A stretch of DNA of 55,602 nucleotides. Origin: Streptomyces sp. CBMA29 (GTDB lineage: Bacteria > Actinomycetota > Actinomycetes > Streptomycetales > Streptomycetaceae). Every line of letters starts with the position of its first letter. The first letter of the stretch is position 1. The notes beneath the pieces were generated by a model, which did not search any database, was not told the origin of the DNA, and saw only the letters and a program-made list of their open reading frames with translations. The stretch spans positions 1 through 55,602 of the forward strand of contig NZ_MECL01000071.1 of NCBI RefSeq assembly GCF_014596445.1, read 5' to 3'. This document shows positions 28,915-37,465 of the stretch, one piece after another. The position numbers were made by a program, and so were the translations under genes.

Positions 28915-28944
28915 CAGGTGCAGGTGCAGGTGCAGGTGCAGGTG
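28915..28944 (+). repeat. Hexanucleotide microsatellite (CAGGTG)5
   Basis: Five perfect CAGGTG copies lie in the 77-nt gap between the STAND stop and the CHAT start. Copy-number change would alter the distance between the two genes by 6-nt steps without affecting either coding frame. Confidence 0.9.
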
Positions 28945-28978
28945 CAGTGCAGGTACAAGGGACAGCAGGAAGAGACCG

Positions 28979-30268
28979 ATGCCATTCCCTCAAGACGCCG
29001 TTGTCGACGTACTGGACGATCCGTCGTCGCACTATTCCGTGCTGCCGCCGCGTGCCGGTGAGCAGCGGCAGGGCGCGCCCGCGGTGCCACCGCTGGACCT
29101 CGTGGTGTCGCTCCACCGCGAGCGGACCGACGAGCTGCACCTCACCGTCCTCGCGCCGAAGGAGCGGTCGCCCAACGCGGGCGTCCACTCGGCGCGCCTG
29201 TCGACCAGCGCCACCGGGGCGGTCAACGCGGGCGCCCGACTGCGCTCGTTGTGGCGCGACCGGTTGATCAACTACGAGTCGCCCGACGACGGGACGGCCC
29301 CGGTCGGCGGCTTTCCCCTGACGGAGGAGGCCGACCTCTCCCAGCTCGCCCAGGTCGCGGAAGAACTCACCCGGTTCCTGGTCGAGGAGGGTCACGAACT
29401 CCTCGTGGACCTGCTCGGCGGGCCCGGCCACGAGCTGACCGCGGTGCGGGACTTCCTGCTCGGGAAGCTCGGCGGCGCCGAGTCCCTGCGCGTCACGTTC
29501 CACTCCGACGTCCATCTGCCGTGGACGATGATGGCCACCGATCCCGAGCGGGAGAGCGACGGTTCGTGGAACGCGTTCCTCGGCCACCGGCACCAGGTGG
29601 AGCAGACCGGCGAGAACCACGTGGCACCGCAGCGCGAGTGGCGGCGCAAGGGCCCGCGGCCCGTCGCCCGGATCAACACCGACATCCTGCTGAAAACCGT
29701 CGGCCGGGCACGTGAGGTCCACAAGCTCCTCGACGATCAGACCGAACTCACCGTGTGCGAGCGGTCCGACGACTTCCTGCGGGATCTCGGCTCGCCCGTG
29801 CTGGACGACGAGGTCATCTACTTCTGGTGCCACGGGCACTTCGTGGCCAACGGTTCGTCCCAGCCCCATCTCGTGGTCAGGCTGTCCGACCAGACCGACA
29901 TCGACGCGTCCTTGCTCAAGCGCAAACGGCGGCGCTACGAGCGGGGCGAGGGGCGCTTCACGCCGTTCATCCTGCTCAACGCCTGTCACACCGGGCAGGC
30001 GGCGGGCAGTACGGAACTGGAGCACCTCGGCAAGGCGTTCGTGGGTATGGGCGCGATCGGCGTGCTGGGACCCCAGATCGAAGTGCCGCAGCTCTTCGCC
30101 ACCGAGTACGCGTACGCCTTCCTGGAGCTCTATCTGGCCGGCGAACACACCGCGGGCGAGATCGCGTTGATCCTGGTCCGCCGTTTCGCCACCGAGTTCC
30201 ACAACCCGCTGGCCCTCGTCTACTCGCTGCACTGCGGCATCGACAGCAGCCTGGGGAAGGCGGCGTGA
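28979..30268 (+). CDS. CHAT-domain caspase-like protease
   Basis: A 429-aa probable effector of the conflict operon. The C-terminal CHAT domain carries the cysteine-protease dyad His285 (IYFWCHGHF) and Cys336 (FILLNACHTGQ), followed by the usual helix GKAFVGMGAIGVLGP. Residues 1-160 form a separate beta-rich N-terminal region (LVVSLHRERTDELHLTVLAP) typical of CHAT proteins in such systems. Known CHAT proteins cleave specific partners on activation (for example in gasdermin or Craspase systems); no substrate is encoded next to it unless the neighbouring hydrolase is one. ATG at 28979 has AGGAAGAG 4 nt upstream. Its stop overlaps the next gene by 4 nt. Confidence 0.9.
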   Translation: MPFPQDAVVDVLDDPSSHYSVLPPRAGEQRQGAPAVPPLDLVVSLHRERTDELHLTVLAPKERSPNAGVHSARLSTSATGAVNAGARLRSLWRDRLINYESPDDGTAPVGGFPLTEEADLSQLAQVAEELTRFLVEEGHELLVDLLGGPGHELTAVRDFLLGKLGGAESLRVTFHSDVHLPWTMMATDPERESDGSWNAFLGHRHQVEQTGENHVAPQREWRRKGPRPVARINTDILLKTVGRAREVHKLLDDQTELTVCERSDDFLRDLGSPVLDDEVIYFWCHGHFVANGSSQPHLVVRLSDQTDIDASLLKRKRRRYERGEGRFTPFILLNACHTGQAAGSTELEHLGKAFVGMGAIGVLGPQIEVPQLFATEYAYAFLELYLAGEHTAGEIALILVRRFATEFHNPLALVYSLHCGIDSSLGKAA

Positions 30269-31323
30269 TAAGGACGGGGAAGCGCGGCCGGGGCGCGGGC
30301 CCCGACGTCGTCGTACGGGAGATCGACCTCGACGACCGCGGCAGGCTCCTCGTCCCCGGCACCCGTACGCCCGTGCCGACCGACCGCGTCGGCGCGTACC
30401 TGGCCCAGAATCTGCGCATCCCGGAGCGCGCCACCGATATCTACGTGTACGCGCACGGGTGGCAGACGGCTCCCGAAGCGGCGTCGCGGCGCGCGGCGGC
30501 CCTCGTACGGCAGGCGATCACCCTGCGGGCGGCGCGCGGACGGATGTACCCCGGGGTGGGCGACGGTTACCGGCCCTGGGTCGTCGTCGTGCGCTGGCCC
30601 TCGTCCAGCCGTGTCTCGCTCGGCGGATTCCTCGCCGTCCGGGACCGGGCGCACGCCATGAGCGCGGCCGGGACGGGCCACGCGCCGTATGTGCTCTCCC
30701 ACCTCCTCGGCTACCTCGACACGCACAGGGCCGACCCCGCGGACCCCGCGGTGCTGGCCAACCGGCACGGGCAGTACCTGCATCTGGTCGGGCACTCGCT
30801 GGGCGGCCGGTTCCTGTGCGAGGCCGTGCAGTGGGCGACGGAACGGCCCGCGCGGCCACGCGTACTCGGCTGGAGCGCCGCCGCCGACCCGCGGCGGCCC
30901 TTCACCGTCGACAGCATGCTGATCTTCCAGATGGCCGCGCCGCGCGACGCGTTCACCGACTCCTTCACCTCGCTGTTCCCCGCCGCCGGCCGGGCGGGCG
31001 CGCCCTTGCGCGGTCCGCTGGTGCTCACCCACTCCCGCTGGGACCGGGCGACGGGTTTCTGGCATCTGCGGGCGGAAGGAGCGTCGGGGATCGGTCACTC
31101 GGGCGTCGGCAGGACGCCCGTACCGCAGTCCTCGATCCGGCTGCGGACCACGCGCACCGCGTACCGGCTGGACGATCTCGACCACCGCATCGTGAACGTG
31201 GACGCGGGATGGCTCTACCGGGGTGGCTGGGGGACCCGGCTTTCACCCGCCGGGGCGCACTCGGACTTCCAGCATCCTGAATCGTCGCATCTGCTGCTCT
31301 CGCTCGCCTCGCACTCGCGGTAA
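30265..31323 (+). CDS. Alpha/beta hydrolase of the conflict operon
   Basis: A 352-aa serine hydrolase. The nucleophile elbow is LHLVGHSLGGRF with Ser178, and an upstream VYAHGWQ could form the oxyanion site; the acid and His are less clear, with His candidates in LDDLDHRI and the C-terminal region. The GHSLGG motif is common in lipases and cutinase-like enzymes. It starts with GTG overlapping the CHAT stop (GTGA), so the two are translationally coupled. A lipase-type effector that damages membranes, or a CHAT substrate, are both possible. No signal peptide, so it acts in the cytoplasm. Confidence 0.85.
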   Translation: MIRTGKRGRGAGPDVVVREIDLDDRGRLLVPGTRTPVPTDRVGAYLAQNLRIPERATDIYVYAHGWQTAPEAASRRAAALVRQAITLRAARGRMYPGVGDGYRPWVVVVRWPSSSRVSLGGFLAVRDRAHAMSAAGTGHAPYVLSHLLGYLDTHRADPADPAVLANRHGQYLHLVGHSLGGRFLCEAVQWATERPARPRVLGWSAAADPRRPFTVDSMLIFQMAAPRDAFTDSFTSLFPAAGRAGAPLRGPLVLTHSRWDRATGFWHLRAEGASGIGHSGVGRTPVPQSSIRLRTTRTAYRLDDLDHRIVNVDAGWLYRGGWGTRLSPAGAHSDFQHPESSHLLLSLASHSR

Positions 31324-31390
31324 CCCGGCCGCTGGGCTGCGGGATTGGGCGGCTTGAGGGGCGGGTGGGGAGAATGGCGGGGTCGGGTCG

Positions 31391-31804
31391 GTGCGGGAGT
31401 CGGGGGAGTTGGGGGAGAGCGTGGGCGTCGAAGTGGTGGTGCGGGTGGTGCCCGGGGACGGGGCGGACGACGGGGAAGTGGAGCGGGCCGCGCGGGGGTT
31501 GCGGGCGGAGCTGCTGGCGGGCGACGAGGACGGGGTACGGGACGTACGCCCGCGGGGCGGGGCGGCGCCGGAGGGGGCGAAGGGGGACGCGCATTCGTGG
31601 GCGGCCCTGGTGATCACGCTGGCGGCGTCGGGGGGCGTGCTGACGACGCTGATCACGGCGGTCAGCGGCTGGCTGGCGCGGCAACGGCCGGACACGACGG
31701 TCGTGTTGGAGGTCGGCGGGGACCGCATCACGCTGCCGGGGGCGACGGAGGCCGAACGGGCGCGGCTGATCGGGATCCTGGCCGCCCGGCACGACGACGC
31801 GTAG
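31391..31804 (+). CDS. EACC1-like small one-TM protein
   Basis: A 137-aa protein resembling effector-associated constant component 1, a small protein found beside NTPases and effectors in conflict systems described by Aravind and co-workers (2020). It has an N-terminal strand-rich part (GVEVVVRVVPGDG), helix ERAARGLRAELLAGDEDG, one hydrophobic segment ALVITLAASGGVLTTLITAV, then WLARQRPDTTVVLEVGGDRITLPGAT and a C-terminal helix RARLIGILAA, which is the order known for EACC1. The start may instead be GTG at 31421, which has GGGGGAG close by. It is the last gene of the operon, 67 nt after the hydrolase. Confidence 0.75.
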   Translation: MRESGELGESVGVEVVVRVVPGDGADDGEVERAARGLRAELLAGDEDGVRDVRPRGGAAPEGAKGDAHSWAALVITLAASGGVLTTLITAVSGWLARQRPDTTVVLEVGGDRITLPGATEAERARLIGILAARHDDA

Positions 31805-31851
31805 CCGCGACGACGCGTGGTCGCGACAACGCGCTGCCGGGCCAGGGGCGT

Positions 31852-32415
31852 TCAGGCGGGCTTGTCGGCGCGCTTGACGCGCAGCGCGGAGACGAGGAAG
31901 AAGACCCCGCCGAGGAAGGCGTAACCCGCGAGGTTGCGCAGGGAGGGATCGTCCTTGCCCGCCTGGGCCACGAAGGACGCCCCGGCCAGGACGGAGATGC
32001 CGCCGCCGGCGATCATCGGCCACTGGCCGCCCATCCGGCGGCGGGCGGCGCCGACGACGAGCTGGACGAGGCCCGCGGTGACGGCCCAGGCGCCCCAGAC
32101 GCGCAGGACCGCGGGGATGCCGGAGGCGGCGGCGATCGCGAGGCCGACACCGGTGAGGGCGCTGAGCGCCATGTTCACGTAGAGGCCGCGGACCGGTCCC
32201 GCGTTCGCGTTGACCGAGCGGGCGTCCACGACGGCGCAGGCCACGTCGAACAGCGGATAGACCACCAGCAGCGCCCCGCTCAGCGGGTTCAGCGAGTCGC
32301 CGCTCGCGAACAGCAGGGCGGCCCAGACGGCGGCGAAGGCGAACCGTACGAGGTACAGCTTCCGCAGGGTCACGGGGACGCTGGTGGGGGCGGCGGTGCC
32401 GACGAGAGTGTCCAT
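31852..32415 (-). CDS. Polytopic membrane protein (DUF308/HdeD-like)
   Basis: A 187-aa membrane protein with about six hydrophobic segments, among them LVRFAFAAVWAALLFA, LSGALLVVYPLFDVACAV, LYVNMALSALTGVGLAIAAA, WAVTAGLVQLVVGAA and GYAFLGGVFFLVSAL. The regular pairing of helices is like DUF308/HdeD proteins. Transport or stress functions are possible but not shown. ATG at 32415 has GGAAGG 7 nt upstream. It is divergent from the TetR gene; a perfect 21-bp inverted repeat lies between them, so it is the likely target of that repressor. It is convergent with the EACC1-like gene. Confidence 0.75.
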   Translation of the reverse strand: MDTLVGTAAPTSVPVTLRKLYLVRFAFAAVWAALLFASGDSLNPLSGALLVVYPLFDVACAVVDARSVNANAGPVRGLYVNMALSALTGVGLAIAAASGIPAVLRVWGAWAVTAGLVQLVVGAARRRMGGQWPMIAGGGISVLAGASFVAQAGKDDPSLRNLAGYAFLGGVFFLVSALRVKRADKPA

Positions 32416-32491
32416 GGGGGTGCCTTCCGGTAAGGGCGTGGGGAGCTGCGAGGGGCGGCGGCGCCGAGGGCGTACCACCCACGAGGGAGCC

Positions 32492-32568
32492 ATGAGGGAG
32501 AACGTTCGGTCTCGTGAATATCTAAAGGCCCGCCGCGGCCGCTGTCAAGACCGAACGTTCTCCCTCAT
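32492..32568. promoter_or_regulatory. Twin TetR-type operator: perfect 21-bp inverted repeat
   Basis: The arms are 32492-32512 and 32548-32568, exact reverse complements separated by 35 nt. Each arm contains GAACGTTCGGTCT, itself holding the palindrome GAACGTTC. They flank the divergent promoters of the TetR gene (start 32590) and the membrane-protein gene (start 32415). Both arms may bind a repressor dimer, or the DNA may loop. Confidence 0.8.
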
Positions 32569-32589
32569 CGCTTTGGTACGCTCGGACCC

Positions 32590-33174
32590 ATGAGTCGGGG
32601 CACAGAAAGCGGCAGCACGTCCGAAGCGCGGGCCAGGCTGCTCGGCACGGCGACGAGGATCTTCTACGCGGAGGGCATCCACTCCGTCGGCGTCGACCGC
32701 GTCATCGCGGAGGCGCAGGTCACCCGCGCGACGCTGTACCGGCACTTCTCGGGCAAGGAAGAACTCGTCCTCGCCTATCTCGACCAGGCCGACCGGGGGC
32801 TGCGCGCGCAGGCCGAGGCCGCCCTCGCGGGCGCCGGATCGGCGGCCGACCAGGTACGGGCCGTCGCCCGGTCCATCACCGAGGGCATCCGGTCCCCGGG
32901 CTTCCGCGGCTGCGCCTTCCTCAACGCGGTGGCCGAGTACCCCGACCCCGCCCACCCGATCCACCGGGCCGTGCTGGCCCACCGCCAGTGGTTCCTGGAC
33001 ACCGTCACGGACCTGCTGGCCCGGGTCGGCTACGACCCCGCCGACGCGGCCGGCCGCCACCTCGTCATGCTCCGCGACGGAGCGATGGCCGCGGGCTGCC
33101 TCTTCGACCCGGAGCTCATCTCCGAGACCTTCCTTCAAGGCGTCGAAGGCATCCTGGCGGCGCGTACCGCCTGA
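32590..33174 (+). CDS. TetR-family transcriptional regulator
   Basis: A 194-aa repressor. The N-terminal helix-turn-helix is ATRIFYAEGIHSVGVDRVIAEA then VTRATLYRHFSGKEELVLAYL, the classic TetR signature; the C-terminal ligand domain includes RSPGFRGCAFLNAVAEYPDPAHP, typical of the AcrR-like group that senses hydrophobic or electrophilic compounds. Cys in FRGCAF and AAGCLF may be redox or adduct sensors, which is inference. It probably represses itself and the divergent membrane-protein gene via the shared inverted repeat. Confidence 0.92.
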   Translation: MSRGTESGSTSEARARLLGTATRIFYAEGIHSVGVDRVIAEAQVTRATLYRHFSGKEELVLAYLDQADRGLRAQAEAALAGAGSAADQVRAVARSITEGIRSPGFRGCAFLNAVAEYPDPAHPIHRAVLAHRQWFLDTVTDLLARVGYDPADAAGRHLVMLRDGAMAAGCLFDPELISETFLQGVEGILAARTA

Positions 33175-33180
33175 GGCCCG

Positions 33181-33203
33181 CCCCCGTGAGGGCCTCACGC
33201 GGG
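33181..33203. terminator. Hairpin between convergent TetR and regulator genes
   Basis: CCCGTGAGG and CCTCACG-CGGG pair around GC, 4 nt after the TetR stop and before the convergent gene end at 33217. Repeated GGGCCTCACGCGGGC motifs follow. A two-way terminator is likely. Confidence 0.5.
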
Positions 33204-33216
33204 CTTCGGGCGGGCC

Positions 33217-33963
33217 TCACGCGGGCCTCAACGGGGCTTCCTCCCTTGGCGGTTCGGCGGTGAGGCCCTTGAAGGTGGTGCGGCCCCACTGGGAGGCGCA
33301 GTCGACTGATACGCCGTCAGGCGCCAGGCGCTCGTTGAGCCGTACGATCCGGGCCTGCAAGGCGCGGCGGGTCATCGGCTCGTCGGCCGCGCCGAGCAGG
33401 AGGCACAGGTCGTGGCAGCACCAGGGGCGCGCGGTGGTGCGGAGGATGTCGAACAGGACCTGCTGGGTGCCGCGTCGGGGGCGTGGCGATCCGTGGCGCG
33501 GCGCGTCCGGCAGCGGCCGGCGGGGCGATGACCTGGTGTCGAGCCACCGCCGTTCGGCGAGGATCCGGCCGGCCAGTTCACGGGGGTCCGTGTCGCGCGG
33601 GATGACGTTGGCGGCGCCGGCCAGCAACAGGTCCACGGAGTCCGTACGGTCGGGCACCAGCACGACCACGGACGAGAGGTGGCTGAGGGCGTGGACGCGC
33701 TGGCCCAGATCGCCGGTCCCGCGCGGGCTCGGGACGTCCAGCACGGTGAGGGGGGTCCCGGCCCCGCGCAGCAGCGTGCCGTAGGCGGATTCCGAACCCC
33801 AGGGGTGGCACAGCGCGGGCAGCAGGTGGTGGGCGCGCAGGGCGCGCAGCAGGGCCGAGGTCCGCTCGCGGCGGAGGGAGAGAACGACGTTCACGGGATA
33901 GCTGAACTGCTCCTCGGCCGGGACGGAGCGAATGAACTTCTCGCCAAACAGGTCAATAGGCAT
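33217..33963 (-). CDS. Atypical response-regulator-like protein with winged helix
   Basis: A 248-aa protein. Residues about 23-145 follow a receiver-like strand/helix order (VNVVLSLRRERTSALLRAL, PLTVLDVPSP, VVVLVPDRTDSVDLLLAGAANVIPRD); Asp in LTVLDVP is at the phosphoacceptor position, but the N-terminal acidic pair is missing, so phosphorylation is doubtful. The C-terminus (about 165-245; QQVLFDILRTTARPWCCHDLCLLL, TRRALQARIVRLNERL) resembles a winged helix. The linker is Pro/Arg-rich. I do not recognise a named family. It may regulate the divergent ART-like gene. Confidence 0.65.
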   Translation of the reverse strand: MPIDLFGEKFIRSVPAEEQFSYPVNVVLSLRRERTSALLRALRAHHLLPALCHPWGSESAYGTLLRGAGTPLTVLDVPSPRGTGDLGQRVHALSHLSSVVVLVPDRTDSVDLLLAGAANVIPRDTDPRELAGRILAERRWLDTRSSPRRPLPDAPRHGSPRPRRGTQQVLFDILRTTARPWCCHDLCLLLGAADEPMTRRALQARIVRLNERLAPDGVSVDCASQWGRTTFKGLTAEPPREEAPLRPA

Positions 33964-34576
33964 GGCAATGCCGCTGACACGGACCTCTCCTGTGGACGAT
34001 CACGGGAGCCGGGACGGCACTCGGGTGCGGGAAGCGGGGGACGGGACGCGATGTTACTGACGGCGATCCCCGATTCCCCGTGGCTGAGCAGGAGTTGGTC
34101 ACCATCTGAGCACGATTGGGCCCCGTGCTGAGCGTCCGGAGGGATAGGGACGCGAGGGGCGGGAAGGCCGACAGGGCGGTCGGCCGCGGTGCTTTCGGCC
34201 GGGTCCTGCGGCGGGCGGCCACGCGGCGTTGGCCGGTCCGACACCGTGGTGCCATTGGGGTCTGATATATCTGGATGCCTGAATGACCCAACCAATAGGG
34301 CCAATTATCGCTCCACAGGAATAGGCAGGACACCGGCTGCCGGGCAACGTCGTTCCGGTCGGCCGGGATTGGGCAGGGGAGGGCAGGTGGTGGGGTGTCT
34401 CCCCTACGTCCGCGAGCGGTACGCGTCCGGTACGGCGCGAGGTGACGGACATCGTTGTCCGGTCGCTCGCGCGCTGACGCCGTGCGGGTCGGCCACATGA
34501 GCCGGCAGGGCGCGGGACGGCCGCGGTCGCCGTCGCGCACGACGGCACGGTACGGGGATCACGGGGAGGGCGAGGC
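33964..34576. other. Long intergenic region, 613 nt, between divergent genes
   Basis: No frame here looks like a gene. An unusually AT-rich stretch lies at about 34255-34325 (TGATATATC and CCAATTATCG), and AGCACG (34109-34114) can pair with CGTGCT (34124-34129). It probably holds the divergent promoters of the receiver-like regulator and the ART-domain gene. Confidence 0.5.
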
Positions 34577-37369
34577 ATGAGCCGTTGGGCCTCCCGCCTG
34601 TCCCGCAAGGGCGGCGGCGCGAGCGGTTCGGGCGGCGCGACCCGTCCGAGCAGTACGAGCGCTACGGCCGGTACGGGCCGCGCCGCCCGTGCGGCGGAGT
34701 CCGTCCCCGCCCCCCTCGTCGAGGACATCGACGGCGTCCTCCTGGTCCGCTCGGTGGACGACGACTCCTTCCCGATGGCAGTCCTGGCCGAAGTGGCCCA
34801 CACCTTCGGCGCCGAGGCGGACATCGTCACCGTCATGGTCGGCTCGGAGGGTGCGGGACAGGGCAAGGGCGGCGGCCACTGGCCGCGCCTGGTCACCCTC
34901 CTGGACTCGCTGCGCGCGCAGGGCACCCGCCGCGTCCGCCTCGTCCTGTCCGGCGCGGGCGACGACCGGCCCGGCCGTCCCGGCACCGCCCGCAGGATCG
35001 CCGACGGTTGGGGCTTCGAGGTGTTCGCGCCGGACGGCGTCGTTCTCATCACGCCCGGCGGCAGCCTCTTCGTCCGGGGCGACGACCGTCCCGAGGGCGG
35101 CTGGTGGCGCTTCGCGCCCGGCGAGGCGCCCCGGAGGCTGGGCCCCCGCGCGCCCGCACCGGCCTGGCAGGAGGCCGTCGGCCGCGTGCCCACGCGGACA
35201 TCGGGCGGCTGCGTGGTCGAGCAGATACCGGCGGGCCTGGTGATCCGCCCCGCCGACGCTCCCGGTCCGCGCCCCGACGACCTGTGCTTCGCGGTGCCGC
35301 TCGACTCCGCGCACGCCGTCGTGCTGGTCGGCGCGCCGCACGCGGAGGACGTCGCCGCCGACGAGGTGGCCGCCGTCCTGTCCGCGCTCCCGGCGGAACA
35401 CCGCGCCCGCGTACGCCTCGCCCCCGGCGGACAGGCCGACCTGCTGCGCCTGGCCCACACGGTCGCCGACACGCTGGACAGCCGGGTCGACGTCCTGACC
35501 GGCCTGCCGCTGCTCGCCGACCACGCGCCGCCCGGCGCCGTACCCCGCCCGACCCTGATCGGCCGCGACGGCGAACCGAGTTGGCAGCCGTACGTCACCG
35601 CCGTCGCGTGCCTCCCGACCGACGCGCGGGGCAGAACACCCATGCCCCGGCTGCTCGGCAGCCTCCCGCCCGACTGGCTTCCCGGCGGCACCGAACCGGG
35701 CACCGTACGGCTCACGGACGGCTGGCAGGCGACGGTGACGCGCTCCGGCCTCGCCCTGTGGGCCCAGGACACGCCCCGCCCCCCGCTCGTGGGACCCGCC
35801 GTCGACCCCGAGACCTGCGCCATCGAACTCGGCGCGCCCGGACAGCGGTTGGACGCCTCCCTGCTCACCGCGCTGTCCCGCCTGCTCACCGGCCTCGGCG
35901 CCACGGCCCGCGCCAGGACCACCCTCCTCGTGCGAGGACGGCTCACCGGCGGCGAGGCCGACCTGCGTCGCCTGGCGGCGGAACACGGCGTACGCGGCAT
36001 CCGCTACGTCACCGCCGCCCGCCCCGCCCCGCCCTCCTGGCAGACCCCGTCCCGCCCGGACCCGGCGCCAGGGCCGTCCCCGCGCCCGCCCGCGCCGGTG
36101 GCCGTAACGCCCGACGCTCCCCGTGAACGGCCGCCTGCCGTGAGGGAGTTGACGGCACCGGCACCGGCACCGGCACCGGAGCCCGTACGCCGTCCGGCCG
36201 CCGCGAGTGTGCCCACCAACAGTGCGTCCCCGGCCCAGGACAGCGGCGCCGACGCAACACCCGTCCGCACGCCGGCGAAGGAGGCGGATGCCGCCGCGCG
36301 CGACCGTTCCGCGCCGGGTGCTCCGGGGGAGCGGGGCGGTGAACGGCCCGACGGTACGGCCGAGGCGGGCCGTACGGCCGTTCCCGGCCCGCGCACGAAC
36401 AGCCGGGGGATGGGTCCGACGCGGTCGGCATCCGCGATCACCGCACCCCTGCGGGGCTCGGCGCTCGTACGCGCACTCGTCGTCTCACCTGACCCCGTGC
36501 CCGTGCCTGTGCCCGACCCCGTGCTCGAACCCGACTCCAACACTGACCCCGCATCCGTACCCACACCCGCACCCGACGCTCAGCGCGAACAGGCGGAGCC
36601 ACCAGCCCCGTTGGCCGTCAGGCGGGAGACGCCCCGGCTGGTGCTGCCCGGTCATGTCAGCACCGCCGGGCAACGGGCGGTGTTCCGCGAGCTGGTGGGG
36701 GACGGCTGGGAGGGGCACGCCGCCGCGGTGGACGGGCTGTTGGAGCGGAAACTCGCGTTGCGCGGGGACGAGCGGGAGGCGGCGCGGCTCGATCTGGTCG
36801 CGGTGCACGCGTATCTCACGGCGGACGAAGGGCCCCTGTGCCAGAGGGAGTTGGCGCGGGGCCTGCGGGCGGGGGAGGCGCGCTCTCAGGCGTACGCCGG
36901 GTGCGTGGCGTCCGGGCTGCGGCGGCTGCCGTCGTACCGGGGCGTGGCCCTGCGCGGCGGCGCGGCGGACGGTGCCGAGCCGCGGGTGGGCGCGCTGCTC
37001 CAGGACCCGGCTCCGGTAGGGGCGTTGGCCCGGATTCCGGCGGAGGGCGGGACCGCTGTGCGCTACGCGATCTGGTCGACGACCGGGCGCGAGGTGGGTG
37101 ATCTGGCGGCGGACGGCGAGGTCGTCTTCGCGCCGGGCACCGGATTCCGCGTGCTGGGGACGTGGACCGCGCCCGCCGGGACCTCGGTCGTACTGCTGCG
37201 GGAACTGCCCGCGCACGCGACCACGTACATGGACGGCGCACGGGAGTTGAGCCCACGGGACCTCGCCGCGCTCACCGAACTGAAGGACGCGCTCGCCGGT
37301 GGTCCGCCCACCGAGGAGGGCCGGAGCTGGGCCGGGCGCTGTGTCGGGCCCGTGGGCGGCAGCGGGTAG
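34577..37369 (+). CDS. 930-aa protein with C-terminal ADP-ribosyltransferase-like domain
   Basis: A large cytoplasmic protein (no signal peptide). The N-terminal half (about 45-490) is a strand/helix-rich region of unknown family with RRVRLVLSGAGDD, ADGWGFEVFAPDGVVLITPGG and GWWRFAPGEAPRRLGPRAP, repeated in a diverged form near 310-420. A Pro/Ala-rich linker (about 490-690, with APAPAPAPEP and PVPVPVPDPV) follows. The C-terminal domain matches R-S-E type ARTs: Arg788 in SYRGVALRG, Ser834 in YAIWSTTG, and Asp846-Gly-Glu848 in DGEVVFAPGTGFRVL, where E848 would be catalytic. The preceding helices ERELARGL-type region fit the ART N-lobe. ATG at 34577 has GGAGG 7 nt upstream. It may modify a host target; the target is unknown. 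Confidence 0.75.
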   Translation: MSRWASRLSRKGGGASGSGGATRPSSTSATAGTGRAARAAESVPAPLVEDIDGVLLVRSVDDDSFPMAVLAEVAHTFGAEADIVTVMVGSEGAGQGKGGGHWPRLVTLLDSLRAQGTRRVRLVLSGAGDDRPGRPGTARRIADGWGFEVFAPDGVVLITPGGSLFVRGDDRPEGGWWRFAPGEAPRRLGPRAPAPAWQEAVGRVPTRTSGGCVVEQIPAGLVIRPADAPGPRPDDLCFAVPLDSAHAVVLVGAPHAEDVAADEVAAVLSALPAEHRARVRLAPGGQADLLRLAHTVADTLDSRVDVLTGLPLLADHAPPGAVPRPTLIGRDGEPSWQPYVTAVACLPTDARGRTPMPRLLGSLPPDWLPGGTEPGTVRLTDGWQATVTRSGLALWAQDTPRPPLVGPAVDPETCAIELGAPGQRLDASLLTALSRLLTGLGATARARTTLLVRGRLTGGEADLRRLAAEHGVRGIRYVTAARPAPPSWQTPSRPDPAPGPSPRPPAPVAVTPDAPRERPPAVRELTAPAPAPAPEPVRRPAAASVPTNSASPAQDSGADATPVRTPAKEADAAARDRSAPGAPGERGGERPDGTAEAGRTAVPGPRTNSRGMGPTRSASAITAPLRGSALVRALVVSPDPVPVPVPDPVLEPDSNTDPASVPTPAPDAQREQAEPPAPLAVRRETPRLVLPGHVSTAGQRAVFRELVGDGWEGHAAAVDGLLERKLALRGDEREAARLDLVAVHAYLTADEGPLCQRELARGLRAGEARSQAYAGCVASGLRRLPSYRGVALRGGAADGAEPRVGALLQDPAPVGALARIPAEGGTAVRYAIWSTTGREVGDLAADGEVVFAPGTGFRVLGTWTAPAGTSVVLLRELPAHATTYMDGARELSPRDLAALTELKDALAGGPPTEEGRSWAGRCVGPVGGSG

Positions 37370-37465
37370 CCCGCCCGCACCGCACATCCGGGCCGCAGGC
37401 CCGCCGACACGCAGGGCCGGACACCGCGCCGCACGACCGACTGACCACCAGGCCGAAGGAGAACC

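Noticed and set aside
28625..28978. N-terminal extension of the CHAT protein through the hexamer repeat
   Set aside because: The frame is open but overlaps the STAND gene, is low-complexity, and a good ribosome binding site precedes the ATG at 28979.
34099..36000. A 633-codon antisense frame over the ART-domain gene and spacer
   Set aside because: Composed of Arg/Ser/Pro low-complexity sequence with no domain; the sense gene has a ribosome binding site and recognisable motifs.
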